Below the pieces are notes generated by a model. That model worked only from the letters and a program-made list of their open reading frames with translations. It was not told the origin of the DNA and searched no databases. The position numbers were made by a program, and so were the translations under genes. Positions 23,728 to 32,948 of a stretch of DNA of 49,985 nucleotides are shown piece after piece (the first letter of the stretch is position 1; each line of letters starts with the position of its first letter). Source of the DNA: SVQP01 sp045660125 (GTDB lineage Bacteria > Bacillota > Clostridia > Oscillospirales > CAG-272); contig JAZRDG010000143.1 of the NCBI GenBank assembly GCA_045660125.1, positions 1 to 49,985 of the forward strand. The letters are read 5' to 3'.

Positions 23728-24090
23728 ATGGCAAAAAAGAAAAAGACGCGATACGTTAGAAAAGAAGATTTTATTGTTCCGCTTGCATATTGTCACAGAT
23801 ACGTATTTCTCATTGCAATCGTGATCTGTGCAGTTGTGGTTCCGACGCGCTTGCTTGTCCTGGCGACGGGCTGCTTGATCTATGCAATATGGACGTTTGT
23901 CGGATACAAGTGCAGGTGGAAGCATATATTCTGCTCTTATCAAAATGCATACCACAGCAAAATGACGCCCCAAAAGATTGATTGGGAACGGATATCAAAA
24001 AGTGATGCTTACGGTGTACCGATCGTATTTGCGGTGATAAGTCTGGTTGGCTTTGTGGGAGTGATTCTTGAGATGATGCATATTATATAA
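23728..24090 (+). CDS. Small membrane protein, unknown
   Basis: 120 residues from ATG 23728, one base after the preceding stop. A basic N-terminus (AKKKKTRYVRKED) precedes two closely spaced transmembrane segments (about 26-58), then a basic loop and a third segment near the C-terminus (about 97-117). No family recognised. AT-richer than its neighbours. Probably translated together with the hydrolase upstream. Confidence 0.7.
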   Translation: MAKKKKTRYVRKEDFIVPLAYCHRYVFLIAIVICAVVVPTRLLVLATGCLIYAIWTFVGYKCRWKHIFCSYQNAYHSKMTPQKIDWERISKSDAYGVPIVFAVISLVGFVGVILEMMHII

Positions 24091-24102
24091 AGGAGTTTCA
24101 TT

Positions 24103-24942
24103 ATGAGAAAAACAGTTTTAGTTGGTCTTGCGTTGCTTTTGCTTGCTTCGCTGCTGAGCGCTTGCGGTGAGAAGCCTCTTGTTCCTTCCGAAGGACTGGA
24201 ATTCAGCCAAATCGGGAGCGGCACGTGCGTAGTCACGGGAATCGGTACGTGTACCGACACGGATATTGTCGTTCCGAAAAACGCTCCCGGCGGTCATGAC
24301 GTGATCGGCATTCGAAAGAACGCCTTTAGCGGCTGCAAGGAGGTCAAGAGCATTACCTTGCAGGACGGTATACAGTTTGTTGAGGAATTGGCCTTCGCAG
24401 GCTGTACGTCCTTGGAAAGCGTTATCATCCCGGATAGCGTGCAGAACATGGGTGTTATGCTTTTTGCCAATTGCAGCAGCATCAAGAGCGTGCAGCTCCC
24501 GAGCGGCATCACCGCCATCGGTAGGCAACTGTTCAGCCATGCAACCGGGCTTGAGAGCTATACCGTTCCCGATGGCGTAACCGGGATCGGTGCGTATGCG
24601 TTTGAGTATTGCACGGCATTGCAAAGCATTGTCATTCCCGATAGTGTAGAGATCATCGGCGACAGCGCGTTCAGACATTGCACAAGCCTTGCTACGGTCA
24701 CGATTCCGGACAGCGTTACGAAGATCAACCGAGAAGCGTTCAATCACTGTGACAGCATGACAAGCATCGTCATTCCCAAGAGCGTGACGGAAATTGCAGA
24801 CGAAGCGTTTTGGGTGTGTGAGCAGCTCACGGACGTTTACTATACGGGAACTGAAGAGGAATGGGCTGCCGTTACGATCGGATCGCTGAATAACGCGCTC
24901 AAATCGGTTACCGTGCATTACAATTACGTTCCGCAGGAATAA
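24103..24942 (+). CDS. Leucine-rich-repeat (BspA-type) lipoprotein
   Basis: 279 residues. The lipoprotein signal ends in LSAC (Cys21). From about residue 65 to 250 there are some seven or eight repeats of the BspA/LRR_5 type, of the form SVIIPDSVxxIGxxAFxxCTSL. Such proteins lie on the cell surface and bind host or carbohydrate ligands, but some are cell-cycle or envelope proteins; nothing here decides. ATAAAGGAG before ATG. The 12-base gap to the membrane protein gene suggests one operon from 22451. Confidence 0.9.
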   Translation: MRKTVLVGLALLLLASLLSACGEKPLVPSEGLEFSQIGSGTCVVTGIGTCTDTDIVVPKNAPGGHDVIGIRKNAFSGCKEVKSITLQDGIQFVEELAFAGCTSLESVIIPDSVQNMGVMLFANCSSIKSVQLPSGITAIGRQLFSHATGLESYTVPDGVTGIGAYAFEYCTALQSIVIPDSVEIIGDSAFRHCTSLATVTIPDSVTKINREAFNHCDSMTSIVIPKSVTEIADEAFWVCEQLTDVYYTGTEEEWAAVTIGSLNNALKSVTVHYNYVPQE

Positions 24943-24956
24943 AGGTTACAAATGAA

Positions 24957-24994
24957 ATCCGCCAACGGAAAAAAACCGTTGGCGGATGTTTTTT
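24957..24994 (+). terminator. Terminator of the LRR lipoprotein operon
   Basis: Arms 24957-24968 and 24976-24987 (ATCCGCCAACGG and complement), 7-nt A loop, followed by GTTTTTT. It may also end the convergent phosphoglucomutase gene. Confidence 0.85.
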
Positions 24995-25002
24995 ATATGC
25001 AA

Positions 25003-26718
25003 TTAAGCCTCTAAGGTTTTCTTGTAGCCCTCAAGCTTTGCAAGCACGTCAGCCTGATCCTTGCCCAAAAGCAGGAAATAGAACTTGATCTTAGGCTCGG
25101 TGCCCGAAGGACGTACCACGATGACGTCGCCGTTTACAAGCTTGAAATACAGCACGTTGGACTTGGGCAGACCCGTGGGGATCTTTTTGCCGGTAGCCAG
25201 CTCGGTAAAGGTCTCGGTCTTGTAGTCACCGAACAGCTCGACAGCCACGCCGCCAAACTCTGCGGGGGGATCGTTGCGCAGGGTGTCCATCATAGCAGCC
25301 ATGCGTGCAGCGCCGTCCAGACCCTCCATGTAGATCTCTACGTTGGTCTCGTAGCAGTAGCCGTAGCGTGCGTACAGACCCTGCAGCGCGTCGCCCAGCG
25401 TCATGCCCTTAGCCTTATAGTAAGCGGTCATTTCGCAGATCAGCATGGAAGCCACAACAGCGTCCTTGTCGCGCGCGTAAGTGCCCTTGAGGTAGCCGTA
25501 GCTTTCCTCAAAGCCCAGAATGAACGAGCCGTAGCCCTTTGCCTCGTAGTTCTTGATGACCTCACCGATAAACTTAAAGCCGGTCAGCACGTTGTGCATG
25601 GTCACGTTATGTGCCGCACAAATAGCAGCGGCAAGCTCGGTGGAAACAATGGTCTTGACAGCGTAAGGATGTGCGGGCATGCTGCCGGTCTCCTCGTAAG
25701 CGGTCAGGATGTAGTCAAGCAGCAAAGCGCCCATCTGGTTGCCCGTGATGGTCACGAAAGAGCCGTCAGCGGTTCTGGTCATAACGCCAACACGGTCTGC
25801 GTCGGGGTCGGTTGCCACGATCAGGTCGCTGCCAACGCGGTTAGCGATCTCGATACCCAGCTCAAATACCTGCGGATACTCGGGGTTGGGCTTGGGCACG
25901 GTGGGGAAGTTACCGTCAATGATCATCTGCTCGGGAACGGTGTAGAGGTTCTTCAGGCCAATGCGCTTCATAACCTCGGGTACGAGCTTGTGGCCCGTGC
26001 CGTGCAGAGGGGTATATACGATAGCAAGATCATCCGCAACTGCCTTGACAGCGTCGGGATTGACCGCCTGTGCTACGACCTGTGCCAGATACTTCTCGTC
26101 GGTCTCCTCGCCCAGCATAATGATCAAGCCGTCCGAAAGAGCCTTGTCGAAATCAGCCAGCTTAACGTCCTCGAAAATGTCCAGCGCCTCCATGGATGCG
26201 CTGACCGTGTCTGCGTGCTCGGGGGGCAGCTGTGCGCCGTCCTCCCAGTAAGCCTTGTAGCCGTTATACTGCTTGGGGTTGTGAGAAGCGGTGATGTTAA
26301 TGCCCGCCACGCAGCCGTATTCGCGCAGAGCGAAGGAAAGCTCGGGTGTGGGGCGCAGATCGTCAAACAGATAAGACTTGATGCCTGCAGCGGCAAGCAC
26401 CTGCGCGGAGGTCTTTGCAAACAGCGCGGAGTTATTGCGGCTGTCGTACGCAATGGCAACGCCATCGGCAGCGCGACCTTCCTTGATGATCAGGTTAGCA
26501 AGGCCCTGGGTTGCGTATGCAACCGTGTGCACGTTCATGGCATTCATGCCGGTCTTCATAATGCCGCGCAAGCCTGCCGTGCCAAAGGAAAGGTAAGAGG
26601 TAAAGCGCAAACGGATCTCACCGTCGTCTTCTGCAATGGCGCGCAGCTCGGCTTTCTCGGCTTCATCCAGCTTATCGCTCTCCAGCCAACGCAGATAGTT
26701 GTTCATGTACTGTTCCAT
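25003..26718 (-). CDS. pgcA: Phosphoglucomutase / phosphomannomutase
   Basis: 571 residues, the long alpha-D-phosphohexomutase form of Firmicutes. It interconverts glucose 1- and 6-phosphate (or the mannose forms), feeding glycolipid, wall and glycogen synthesis. Key sites are the phosphoserine loop TASHNP with Ser145, the metal loop ATDPDADR (Asp304, 306, 308), GFEESYG for sugar binding, and RPSGTEPK at the C-terminus for phosphate binding. Last gene of the operon that begins with the AI-2E-type transporter; the ribosome-binding site is GGAG. Confidence 0.95.
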   Translation of the reverse strand: MEQYMNNYLRWLESDKLDEAEKAELRAIAEDDGEIRLRFTSYLSFGTAGLRGIMKTGMNAMNVHTVAYATQGLANLIIKEGRAADGVAIAYDSRNNSALFAKTSAQVLAAAGIKSYLFDDLRPTPELSFALREYGCVAGINITASHNPKQYNGYKAYWEDGAQLPPEHADTVSASMEALDIFEDVKLADFDKALSDGLIIMLGEETDEKYLAQVVAQAVNPDAVKAVADDLAIVYTPLHGTGHKLVPEVMKRIGLKNLYTVPEQMIIDGNFPTVPKPNPEYPQVFELGIEIANRVGSDLIVATDPDADRVGVMTRTADGSFVTITGNQMGALLLDYILTAYEETGSMPAHPYAVKTIVSTELAAAICAAHNVTMHNVLTGFKFIGEVIKNYEAKGYGSFILGFEESYGYLKGTYARDKDAVVASMLICEMTAYYKAKGMTLGDALQGLYARYGYCYETNVEIYMEGLDGAARMAAMMDTLRNDPPAEFGGVAVELFGDYKTETFTELATGKKIPTGLPKSNVLYFKLVNGDVIVVRPSGTEPKIKFYFLLLGKDQADVLAKLEGYKKTLEA

Positions 26719-26747
26719 GATCGCGTTTCTCCTTTATTTGTGTAATT

Positions 26748-27002
26748 TTAGTTTTGCAGATTCTGCTCAAGCGCCTGTGCCAGCTGATCGGGGCAGGAGG
26801 TGGGCTTGAAGCCGCACTTGATGCCGCGCAGACGGCGAATGGCTTCCTTTGCTTCCATGCCAATGACCAAAGCGGCAACGCCCTGGGTATTACCGTTGCA
26901 GCCGCCGGTAAAGGCAGCGCTTGTAATGATGCCGTCTTCCACCACGAGGTCGATCTGTCGAGCGCAAACGCCCGAGGTCTTGTAAGAAATAGTTTGTTTC
27001 AT
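26748..27002 (-). CDS. TSCPD-domain protein (TIGR03905-like)
   Basis: 84 residues from ATG 27002, nine bases behind AAAAGGA; ATG 27011 abuts that site. It matches a small clostridial family with conserved GVCARQI, GGCNGNTQGVAALVIG and TSCPDQLA, the same TSCPD unit found at the C-terminus of B12-dependent ribonucleotide reductases, where paired cysteines bind metal or shuttle electrons. A stand-alone role is unknown. It lies 29 bases before pgcA and probably shares its mRNA. Confidence 0.88.
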   Translation of the reverse strand: MKQTISYKTSGVCARQIDLVVEDGIITSAAFTGGCNGNTQGVAALVIGMEAKEAIRRLRGIKCGFKPTSCPDQLAQALEQNLQN

Positions 27003-27033
27003 AGTATGCATTCCTTTTATGTTTTATTTATTT

Positions 27034-27942
27034 TTATTTGATTGTGTAAAATCCTATGGGGGTGATATCCGTGCAGAAAAGCAGCAGATACAGTAAAAAC
27101 GGGTAAAACGTCGAAGGCTCAACAGAAAATCGCAAGCGGAACAGCTCGCCGTCCTGACCTTCGTAGGTTGCCGCGTGCAAAAGCGCATGTCCGCCAAGCG
27201 CGGCAATGCCGATCAGCCTGCCCGTATCCTCGGGGGCGGCAGGGGAGAGCAAAAAATCGATGCAACGCCGTGATGACGGCTGCGCGGGTGCGAGCGTTCT
27301 GCGTACCAGCGCAAAGGCGGTGCTGCCGCTTTGCGGCGTGGGCACGTGGCAAAGCGCGCAAATGCGCAGATCATAAAGCTCAATCTGCCGCAAAAGTCCT
27401 GCCATCACGCCGTCTGCCGTCGATTCAACGGGCAATATGCCAAACTCGCAAAGACCGCTGTGCACCTCCTGGCAAACGTCCTCAAAGCCGTGGAAATATG
27501 CCACTCTGCGCCCCTTGATAAAGCCTGTCAGCTCCATAAAGGCTTGCTCTGTGTAGCTGTTTGCCACGTATGCCACGCGTCCGTATGCCTCGGGGGAGAC
27601 CGCTTCGTGCTCGCCAAACAAAGCCGCAAAGGCTTGCTCATAGCCTGCGGGATAGCGCGCGGCAAGCTCGGTGCAAAGCGCTTGCGTGTCCGCAAAATGC
27701 GTAGCAGTTCTGTAGCAATCCTGTGCCGTTTCGGGGGAAAGCAGCTGCTCACAAAGCGCGGTCAGCCTGTCGCGATCGGCAAGCGTATCGGCATCCAGTG
27801 CCGCAATCAGCTCGCCCAGCCAAAAAGCGCGTGCGCGGTGCTGCGCGGCATGTCTTTGGTCAAGCTCGGCAAGATTTTGCCGCACGTTTTCGGTTGGATC
27901 TTGCTCAGCGCCCATTGCGTAAGCAAGGAAATCCCCGTTCAT
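27034..27942 (-). CDS. Prephenate dehydratase-like protein, degenerate
   Basis: 302 residues. Residues about 122-220 resemble the substrate-binding lobe of prephenate dehydratase: VAYVANSYTEQAF, then FEDVCQEVHSGLCEFGILPVEST, then a YDLRI strand. The catalytic Thr-Arg-Phe motif of the family is replaced by GSTAF (Ala for Arg, 207-210), and the regulatory ACT region is not clear, so dehydratase activity is doubtful. The N-terminal 100 residues are helical and charged and could be a remnant of a chorismate-mutase-like domain. The start codon directly abuts the htpG stop, so the two are translationally coupled. It may be a regulator or a paralogue under relaxed selection. Confidence 0.65.
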   Translation of the reverse strand: MNGDFLAYAMGAEQDPTENVRQNLAELDQRHAAQHRARAFWLGELIAALDADTLADRDRLTALCEQLLSPETAQDCYRTATHFADTQALCTELAARYPAGYEQAFAALFGEHEAVSPEAYGRVAYVANSYTEQAFMELTGFIKGRRVAYFHGFEDVCQEVHSGLCEFGILPVESTADGVMAGLLRQIELYDLRICALCHVPTPQSGSTAFALVRRTLAPAQPSSRRCIDFLLSPAAPEDTGRLIGIAALGGHALLHAATYEGQDGELFRLRFSVEPSTFYPFLLYLLLFCTDITPIGFYTIK

Positions 27943-29778
27943 TTATAAAAGCTCCAACAGCGAGAAGCTGCCCGAGAGGAACTCTTGAAGCTCCTCGGCG
28001 CTCAGCTTGCGCTGTGCCAAAAGCGAGAGGGAATAGATCTGACGCGCCAGCAGCTCTGCCTTGTCCGCGTCGGTCTCGGAAAGCGTCAAAAGCTTGGTGT
28101 AAAGCGAGGAGGTGGTGTTGACGACCAGCGAATACTCGGGCGGGAACTCCATGGGAGCTGAGCCCGTGCTCATGGCGTACATGCGCATCATTTCTGCCAT
28201 ACGCGAGGATTCCTCGGTCACGTTAAGCATTGCGGGCACGCCCTCTGCCTTGAGCGGCGCATAGGTCACGCCCAGCTGCTCGTTGCCGCTGACGCGCTTG
28301 AACAGCTCGGTCAGCGCAGGCTGATCGCTTACCTCGCCATCGCCCTTGAGCGCATCTGCCACGTCAGAGTCAATGCGCTTGAACTTGACGTCGGTGCGGT
28401 AAGTCTCCAGCGCGGACACAAACTGCGTATCCAGTGTCTTTTCCAGCACTGCGACCGAAATGCCTTGTGCTGCAAACATGGAAATGTACTGCGCCTGCTG
28501 CGCCTTGTCGGTGGTGTAGTAGACCACGCCCTCGTGCTTTTCCTTGGCAGCTTCGAGATACTCGTCGATCGTAACGTGCTTGCCGTCGGTCAGGCAAAGC
28601 AGCAAGCTGCTCTTGACGCGATCGTAGAACTTGCGGTCACGAATGCAAGCGTACTCCACGAAAATGCGCAGGTCGTTCCAGATGCTCTCATATTGCTCGC
28701 GCTCCAGATTACAAAGCGAGCAAAGCTTGTCCGCCACCTTTTTGACAATGTGATTGCCAACCTTGGTGACGTAGGTGTTGTTTTGCAGGTAGCTGCGCGA
28801 AACGTTGAGCGGCAGCTCGGGGCAATCCAGAACACCGCGCAGCATCAGAAGATAGTCGGGAATGACCTCCTTGATGTTGTCTGCAACGAATACCTGATTG
28901 TAGTACAGCTTGACCTGACCCTCGACCGATTCGTATTCGGAGGAGATGCGGGGGAAGTAAAGAATACCCTTAAAATTCAAGGGGTAATCTGCGTTGATGT
29001 GAATGTGGAACAGGGGCTGCTTGAAGTCGGAGAAGACCTTGCCGTAAAACTCGTCGTACTGCTCCTTGGTGCAATCCGAGGGATTGGCTTGCCACAGGGG
29101 AGTGGTATCGTTGATCGGCTTTTGATCGCCCTCATTTTGCTCGTCTGCCTCTTCAAAGTAGATCTCTACGGGCATAAACGCGCAGTATTTGCGCAGCATG
29201 CCCATCAGTCTTGCGCGGTCGAGATATTCGCTCTCTTCCTCGCAAATATGCATGATCACGGTGGTGCCGCGCTCCTGCTTGTCGCAGGGCTCGGTGCTGT
29301 AGCTGCCCTCGCCGTCGCAGATCCAATGCACGGCGGACGCGTCGGTAAAGGACTTGGTGTAGATCTCTACGCTGTCCGAAACCATAAATGCCGAGTAGAA
29401 GCCAAGACCGAAGTGACCGATAATGCCGTTTGCAGCACCCTCGCCCTCGTACTTGCGAATAAACTCAAATGCACCCGAGAGCGCAATGTTGCAAATGTAT
29501 TTTTCCAGCTCCTCGGCACTCATACCGATGCCGTTGTCGCTGACGCTGACGGTGCGCGCGTCCTTGTCAAGCGTGACCGTGATGCGATAAGCGTCATCGG
29601 TGCCGGGGATCTCGCCAAGCGATTGCAGTCTTTTGTATTTGGTTACTGCGTCGGTCGCGTTGGAAACGATCTCGCGCAGAAAGATATCCTTTTCGGAATA
29701 AAGCCATTTTTTGATGATAGGGAAGATATGCTCGGTATCAACCGAAATGCCGCCCCTTTTTACGTTTTGGTTGTCCAT
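27943..29778 (-). CDS. htpG: Chaperone HtpG (Hsp90 family)
   Basis: 611 residues, full length. The N-terminal GHKL ATPase has IFLREIVSNATDA, VSDNGIGM, and HFGLGFYSAFMV, followed by the middle domain with LPLNVSRSYLQNN, whose Arg contacts the ATP phosphate, and the C-terminal dimerisation domain. Refolds or holds client proteins in the cytoplasm. GAGGT precedes ATG. It lies 19 bases after the AI-2E-type transporter gene, in an operon that has no evident common theme. Confidence 0.96.
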   Translation of the reverse strand: MDNQNVKRGGISVDTEHIFPIIKKWLYSEKDIFLREIVSNATDAVTKYKRLQSLGEIPGTDDAYRITVTLDKDARTVSVSDNGIGMSAEELEKYICNIALSGAFEFIRKYEGEGAANGIIGHFGLGFYSAFMVSDSVEIYTKSFTDASAVHWICDGEGSYSTEPCDKQERGTTVIMHICEEESEYLDRARLMGMLRKYCAFMPVEIYFEEADEQNEGDQKPINDTTPLWQANPSDCTKEQYDEFYGKVFSDFKQPLFHIHINADYPLNFKGILYFPRISSEYESVEGQVKLYYNQVFVADNIKEVIPDYLLMLRGVLDCPELPLNVSRSYLQNNTYVTKVGNHIVKKVADKLCSLCNLEREQYESIWNDLRIFVEYACIRDRKFYDRVKSSLLLCLTDGKHVTIDEYLEAAKEKHEGVVYYTTDKAQQAQYISMFAAQGISVAVLEKTLDTQFVSALETYRTDVKFKRIDSDVADALKGDGEVSDQPALTELFKRVSGNEQLGVTYAPLKAEGVPAMLNVTEESSRMAEMMRMYAMSTGSAPMEFPPEYSLVVNTTSSLYTKLLTLSETDADKAELLARQIYSLSLLAQRKLSAEELQEFLSGSFSLLELL

Positions 29779-29797
29779 GTGTTACCTCGTAGCGAAT

Positions 29798-31288
29798 TTA
29801 TTCTTGAGTGTCTTGCTCGTCAGGTTGTGCGTCCTGTGTTTCTGCATCGTTGCTTTGCTGCAAAGCAGCCTCTGCCGCCTGCTTTTCTGCCTGTGCCTGC
29901 AGCTTGCGCTGACGCTTGTTCTCGCGGATCTTGTCAATCCCTTTCTTGAGCTTACTGTGCTCGTAATAGAAGGTCAGCTTTCTGTTCTGGTAGTGCACCG
30001 CAAAGTCAATCTCGTCCTCGGTCGCCTCTCCTCGGTAATATTCCGCGGTATCGATAGGCAAGCCCTTTTTGGTCAGTCTTGATTCAATAAACATTTTGCC
30101 AAGCTCAACCATGACGGCAAAGAGGGGTACGGATATGATCAGCGCGATGGGGTTGCCCTTGAAGATGGTACCCATGACCACGATCGAGATCAGCACGCAA
30201 AGTGCGCTGACGCCCATGTGATCGCCAAGGATCTTGGGGCTGATGATGTTGCCCTCAAGCTGCTGGATCAGCAGAACCAGAATGACGTACAAAATGAACT
30301 TGGAGGGATTGGTGATCAGAATGATAAAGCCACCGGGAACGGCACCGATCAGCGGACCGACCACGGGAATGATATCGGTAATGCCGATGAGCACCGCGAT
30401 CAGCACGAAATATTCGGAAACGTCAAAGATCCAGAAGGAGAACAGGCAAAGGAAGAAAATGATCAGCGAATCCAGCATCTTGCCTTCGATGTAGCTGCCG
30501 AAGGAGCGGTTGATGATGCGCAGCACGTTGTTGATGAACTTGTTTTGCTCCTTGGTAAAGATTGCCTTACGCATTTTCTTGACCTGCGCCAGACGGGTCT
30601 CCTTGGTGGCAAGCAGGTGGAAGGCGATCAGGATACTGAAGAATGCGTCGATAATGAATACGTATACCTTGTTGATCAGCGTGCCCGTGTAGGGGAACAG
30701 CTTATCCACGATCTTTTTGAGCAGGGAGGAGGAATCCTCGTTGAAGATATCCATAATCTGCTCCAGAATGCTCTTGGAGGAGTCGAAGACGGAATTGATC
30801 GCTTGGGTCAGCGCAGTCTTGATCTCATCGGGCTTGATATACTGCGTGCCCTCAGCAGTGGTTTGACCTAACAGGTGCTCCAATCTGATGATCAGATCGT
30901 TGATGATGCTGATGATCTCGTCCAGATACGTGTCGTAGTTGGAGACCAGACGCTGAATGCTGCGCACGATCTCGGGAACCAGAATGCCCAGGAATGCGGC
31001 AATGCCCGCAAGCACGATCACCGTGGTCATAGCCAGGGAAAGCGCGCGGCGCAAGCCCGGGAATTTGACCTTTTTGAATACGTGGTTGTCAAACATCCTC
31101 ATGATCGGGTTACATAGGTATGCAATACAGAAGCCGTAAATGACCGGCGCGAAGATCATCCATACGCGACCGATAAATTCCTTGATCGCGCCAACGTTGA
31201 CGATTGCATAGAGCAAGACGCCGACTATGGCAACAGCCAGCGCGGCGAACATATAAACCTTTTGTCCCTTGAGTTTTTGCGTTTGCAT
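29798..31288 (-). CDS. AI-2E-family transporter
   Basis: 496 residues. The start at 31288 is chosen behind CGGGAG; the upstream ATG at 31357 lies at the promoter. Six to eight transmembrane segments, with the family's central periplasm-exposed helical region (about 110-240), ITDIIPVVGPLIGAVPGG and NIISPKILGDHMG. The family was named for autoinducer-2 export (TqsA) but includes Na+/H+ antiporters and exporters of unknown cargo. The C-terminal 50 residues are a charged, Gln/Ala-rich cytoplasmic tail. First gene of the minus-strand operon down to pgcA. Confidence 0.9.
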   Translation of the reverse strand: MQTQKLKGQKVYMFAALAVAIVGVLLYAIVNVGAIKEFIGRVWMIFAPVIYGFCIAYLCNPIMRMFDNHVFKKVKFPGLRRALSLAMTTVIVLAGIAAFLGILVPEIVRSIQRLVSNYDTYLDEIISIINDLIIRLEHLLGQTTAEGTQYIKPDEIKTALTQAINSVFDSSKSILEQIMDIFNEDSSSLLKKIVDKLFPYTGTLINKVYVFIIDAFFSILIAFHLLATKETRLAQVKKMRKAIFTKEQNKFINNVLRIINRSFGSYIEGKMLDSLIIFFLCLFSFWIFDVSEYFVLIAVLIGITDIIPVVGPLIGAVPGGFIILITNPSKFILYVILVLLIQQLEGNIISPKILGDHMGVSALCVLISIVVMGTIFKGNPIALIISVPLFAVMVELGKMFIESRLTKKGLPIDTAEYYRGEATEDEIDFAVHYQNRKLTFYYEHSKLKKGIDKIRENKRQRKLQAQAEKQAAEAALQQSNDAETQDAQPDEQDTQE

Positions 31289-31345
31289 TGTAGTCTCCCG
31301 ATATGTAGTAAGTGCTTGGCGGAAGTATATAATTCCGCACCTTAT

Positions 31346-31374
31346 ATTATATACCAAACGCGTCGCCGCGTCAA
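31346..31374 (-). promoter_or_regulatory. Promoter of the transporter-htpG operon
   Basis: On the minus strand TTGACG (31369-31374), 17-nt spacer, TATAAT (31346-31351). The leader can form a GCGGAA/TTCCGC hairpin near 31319-31338. Confidence 0.78.
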
Positions 31375-31438
31375 GGGATTGCGCGCAAGATTTTACTGCG
31401 ACGTGCGAATTTTAATATTGCGTACACATTTTTTACTC

Positions 31439-31467
31439 TTGCCAAAGTGCGCGCAATATGGTATAAT
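31439..31467 (+). promoter_or_regulatory. Promoter of ispE
   Basis: TTGCCA (31439-31444), 17-nt spacer, TATAAT (31462-31467). It shows that the in-frame ATG at 31447 lies in the promoter and is not the start. Confidence 0.78.
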
Positions 31468-31500
31468 CAAGTGAAACGAGAAATCAAAGGGGGAGCGCGA

Positions 31501-32367
31501 ATGGAATTGCGTGCTTATGCCAAGATCAATCTGTATTTGGACGTGACCGCCAAGCGTGCGGACGGGTATCACGATATTCTCAGCATCATGCAAACTGTGG
31601 ATCTGTACGATGAGGTAAGCGTTCGGATTGACCAAAATCAGAGCGGTTGTATTGTGCTGCGCTGCGGCGCGGATCTGCCCTCGGACGGGCGGAATTTAGC
31701 CTACAGAGCGGCGGACGCGTATTTTGCAGGGGACCTGCCTTGCAGAATTGAGATCGATATCAAAAAGAATATTCCCATGCAGGCAGGGCTTGCGGGCGGC
31801 AGCGCGGATTGCGCAGCGGTCTTGCGCGCACTCAATGCGCATTTTGGCAGGTACGGCGAGCGTGAATTGCTTGCCCTTGGCGCGCGCCTTGGGGCGGACG
31901 TGCCGTTTTGCCTTGTGGGAGGCACGCGTATTACGCGCGGCATCGGTGAGATCATGCAGCCCTGCGCGCCCATGCCGGATTGCTATCTCGTCATAGCGCG
32001 AGGCGGCGAGGGCATCAGCACGCCTTGGGCGTACGGTGCGCTGGACGCTCGGTACGGGGACTTTTCCGAACAGGGAAGAGAGAGCGAGCAGCGCCTTGCG
32101 CGCTTGACTCAAGCCATGCAGGCAGGCGATCTTGCGGCAATGGCGGATGCTACGTATAACCTGTTTGAAGGTGTTGTGCTGCCCGTGCACGAGGTGGCAA
32201 GAAACGCAAAGCAGGACATGCAAAACGGCGGTGCCGTCGGTGCTTTGATGAGCGGCAGCGGACCCAGCGTGGTGGGCATTTTTACACATCAAAACGCAGC
32301 GCAGCGCGTGCGTGATACCATCGCCGCCAAAGGCGTGGCAGCGTTTGTGTGCAAGCCGGTGAATTGA
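31501..32367 (+). CDS. ispE: 4-diphosphocytidyl-2-C-methyl-D-erythritol kinase
   Basis: 288 residues, GHMP kinase of the non-mevalonate isoprenoid pathway. AYAKINLYL at the start holds the catalytic Lys; the ATP loop is PMQAGLAGGSAD (92-103); the third motif is MSGSGPSV near the C-terminus. Start at 31501 behind GGGGAG. With the prenyl synthase gene at 38017 it shows that this organism makes isoprenoids by the MEP route. The gene stands alone between its promoter and a terminator. Confidence 0.95.
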   Translation: MELRAYAKINLYLDVTAKRADGYHDILSIMQTVDLYDEVSVRIDQNQSGCIVLRCGADLPSDGRNLAYRAADAYFAGDLPCRIEIDIKKNIPMQAGLAGGSADCAAVLRALNAHFGRYGERELLALGARLGADVPFCLVGGTRITRGIGEIMQPCAPMPDCYLVIARGGEGISTPWAYGALDARYGDFSEQGRESEQRLARLTQAMQAGDLAAMADATYNLFEGVVLPVHEVARNAKQDMQNGGAVGALMSGSGPSVVGIFTHQNAAQRVRDTIAAKGVAAFVCKPVN

Positions 32368-32378
32368 ACGTACGTATA

Positions 32379-32420
32379 AAAAAGAGGCTGACCCAAGTCG
32401 ATTGGGGTCAGCCTCTTTTT
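32379..32420. terminator. Bidirectional terminator
   Basis: Arms 32379-32394 and 32405-32420 (AAAAAGAGGCTGACCC and its complement). It ends ispE and the convergent DUF4358 gene. Confidence 0.9.
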
Positions 32421-32432
32421 GTTTGCGTTATA

Positions 32433-32930
32433 TTACTTTTCCAACGCAGTCTTGACAGCGCCGGTTGCTGCCGTCGTATCCGCGTCGGTCAGCATGGTGA
32501 ATACCACGTAATTGCCGTAAACGAATACCTGTGCGTTTTCCAGCTTGGTCTTTTCCGCAGGATCGTACATCTCAAGGAATACCTCCAGCTTGACCTGCAG
32601 TGCTTGCACGTACTTTTCCACCTCAGCCTTGACAGCGTTTACGTCGCCGCCGTCCTTAACGCGGAAAATGCCAAACTCGTCAACCGTCTGGGAGGAGGTA
32701 GATGCGCAAATCATCCATTCCTGCACGTTGGCGGTAATGACGTCGGGAGCAGTAAACTCAAGGGATACGTAATCTGCATCGGTTGCGGTAAAGCCGCCCT
32801 GGGTGGAAACCGCGCCTAAAACTGCAGAGGAGAGGTCGCTGACCGCAACGTCCGAGCGGTAAGAGGAGCAAGCGGAAAGGGAAAGTGCCAGGCAGAGCAG
32901 CAGAGCTGCGATCAAAGTAAGCTTTTTCAT
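32433..32930 (-). CDS. DUF4358 lipoprotein
   Basis: 165 residues. Lipoprotein signal ending in LSAC (Cys21), then a small alpha/beta domain with EFGIFRVKDGGDVNAVKAEVEKYVQ and a YVVFTMLTDA strand, characteristic of DUF4358 proteins of clostridia. These are often encoded next to SGNH hydrolases and MBOAT acyltransferases that modify surface polymers, which suggests an extracytoplasmic accessory role. Here the SGNH gene is 18 bases upstream but no MBOAT gene is present. Confidence 0.85.
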   Translation of the reverse strand: MKKLTLIAALLLCLALSLSACSSYRSDVAVSDLSSAVLGAVSTQGGFTATDADYVSLEFTAPDVITANVQEWMICASTSSQTVDEFGIFRVKDGGDVNAVKAEVEKYVQALQVKLEVFLEMYDPAEKTKLENAQVFVYGNYVVFTMLTDADTTAATGAVKTALEK

Positions 32931-32948
32931 GTTGTATCTCCTTGTTTT

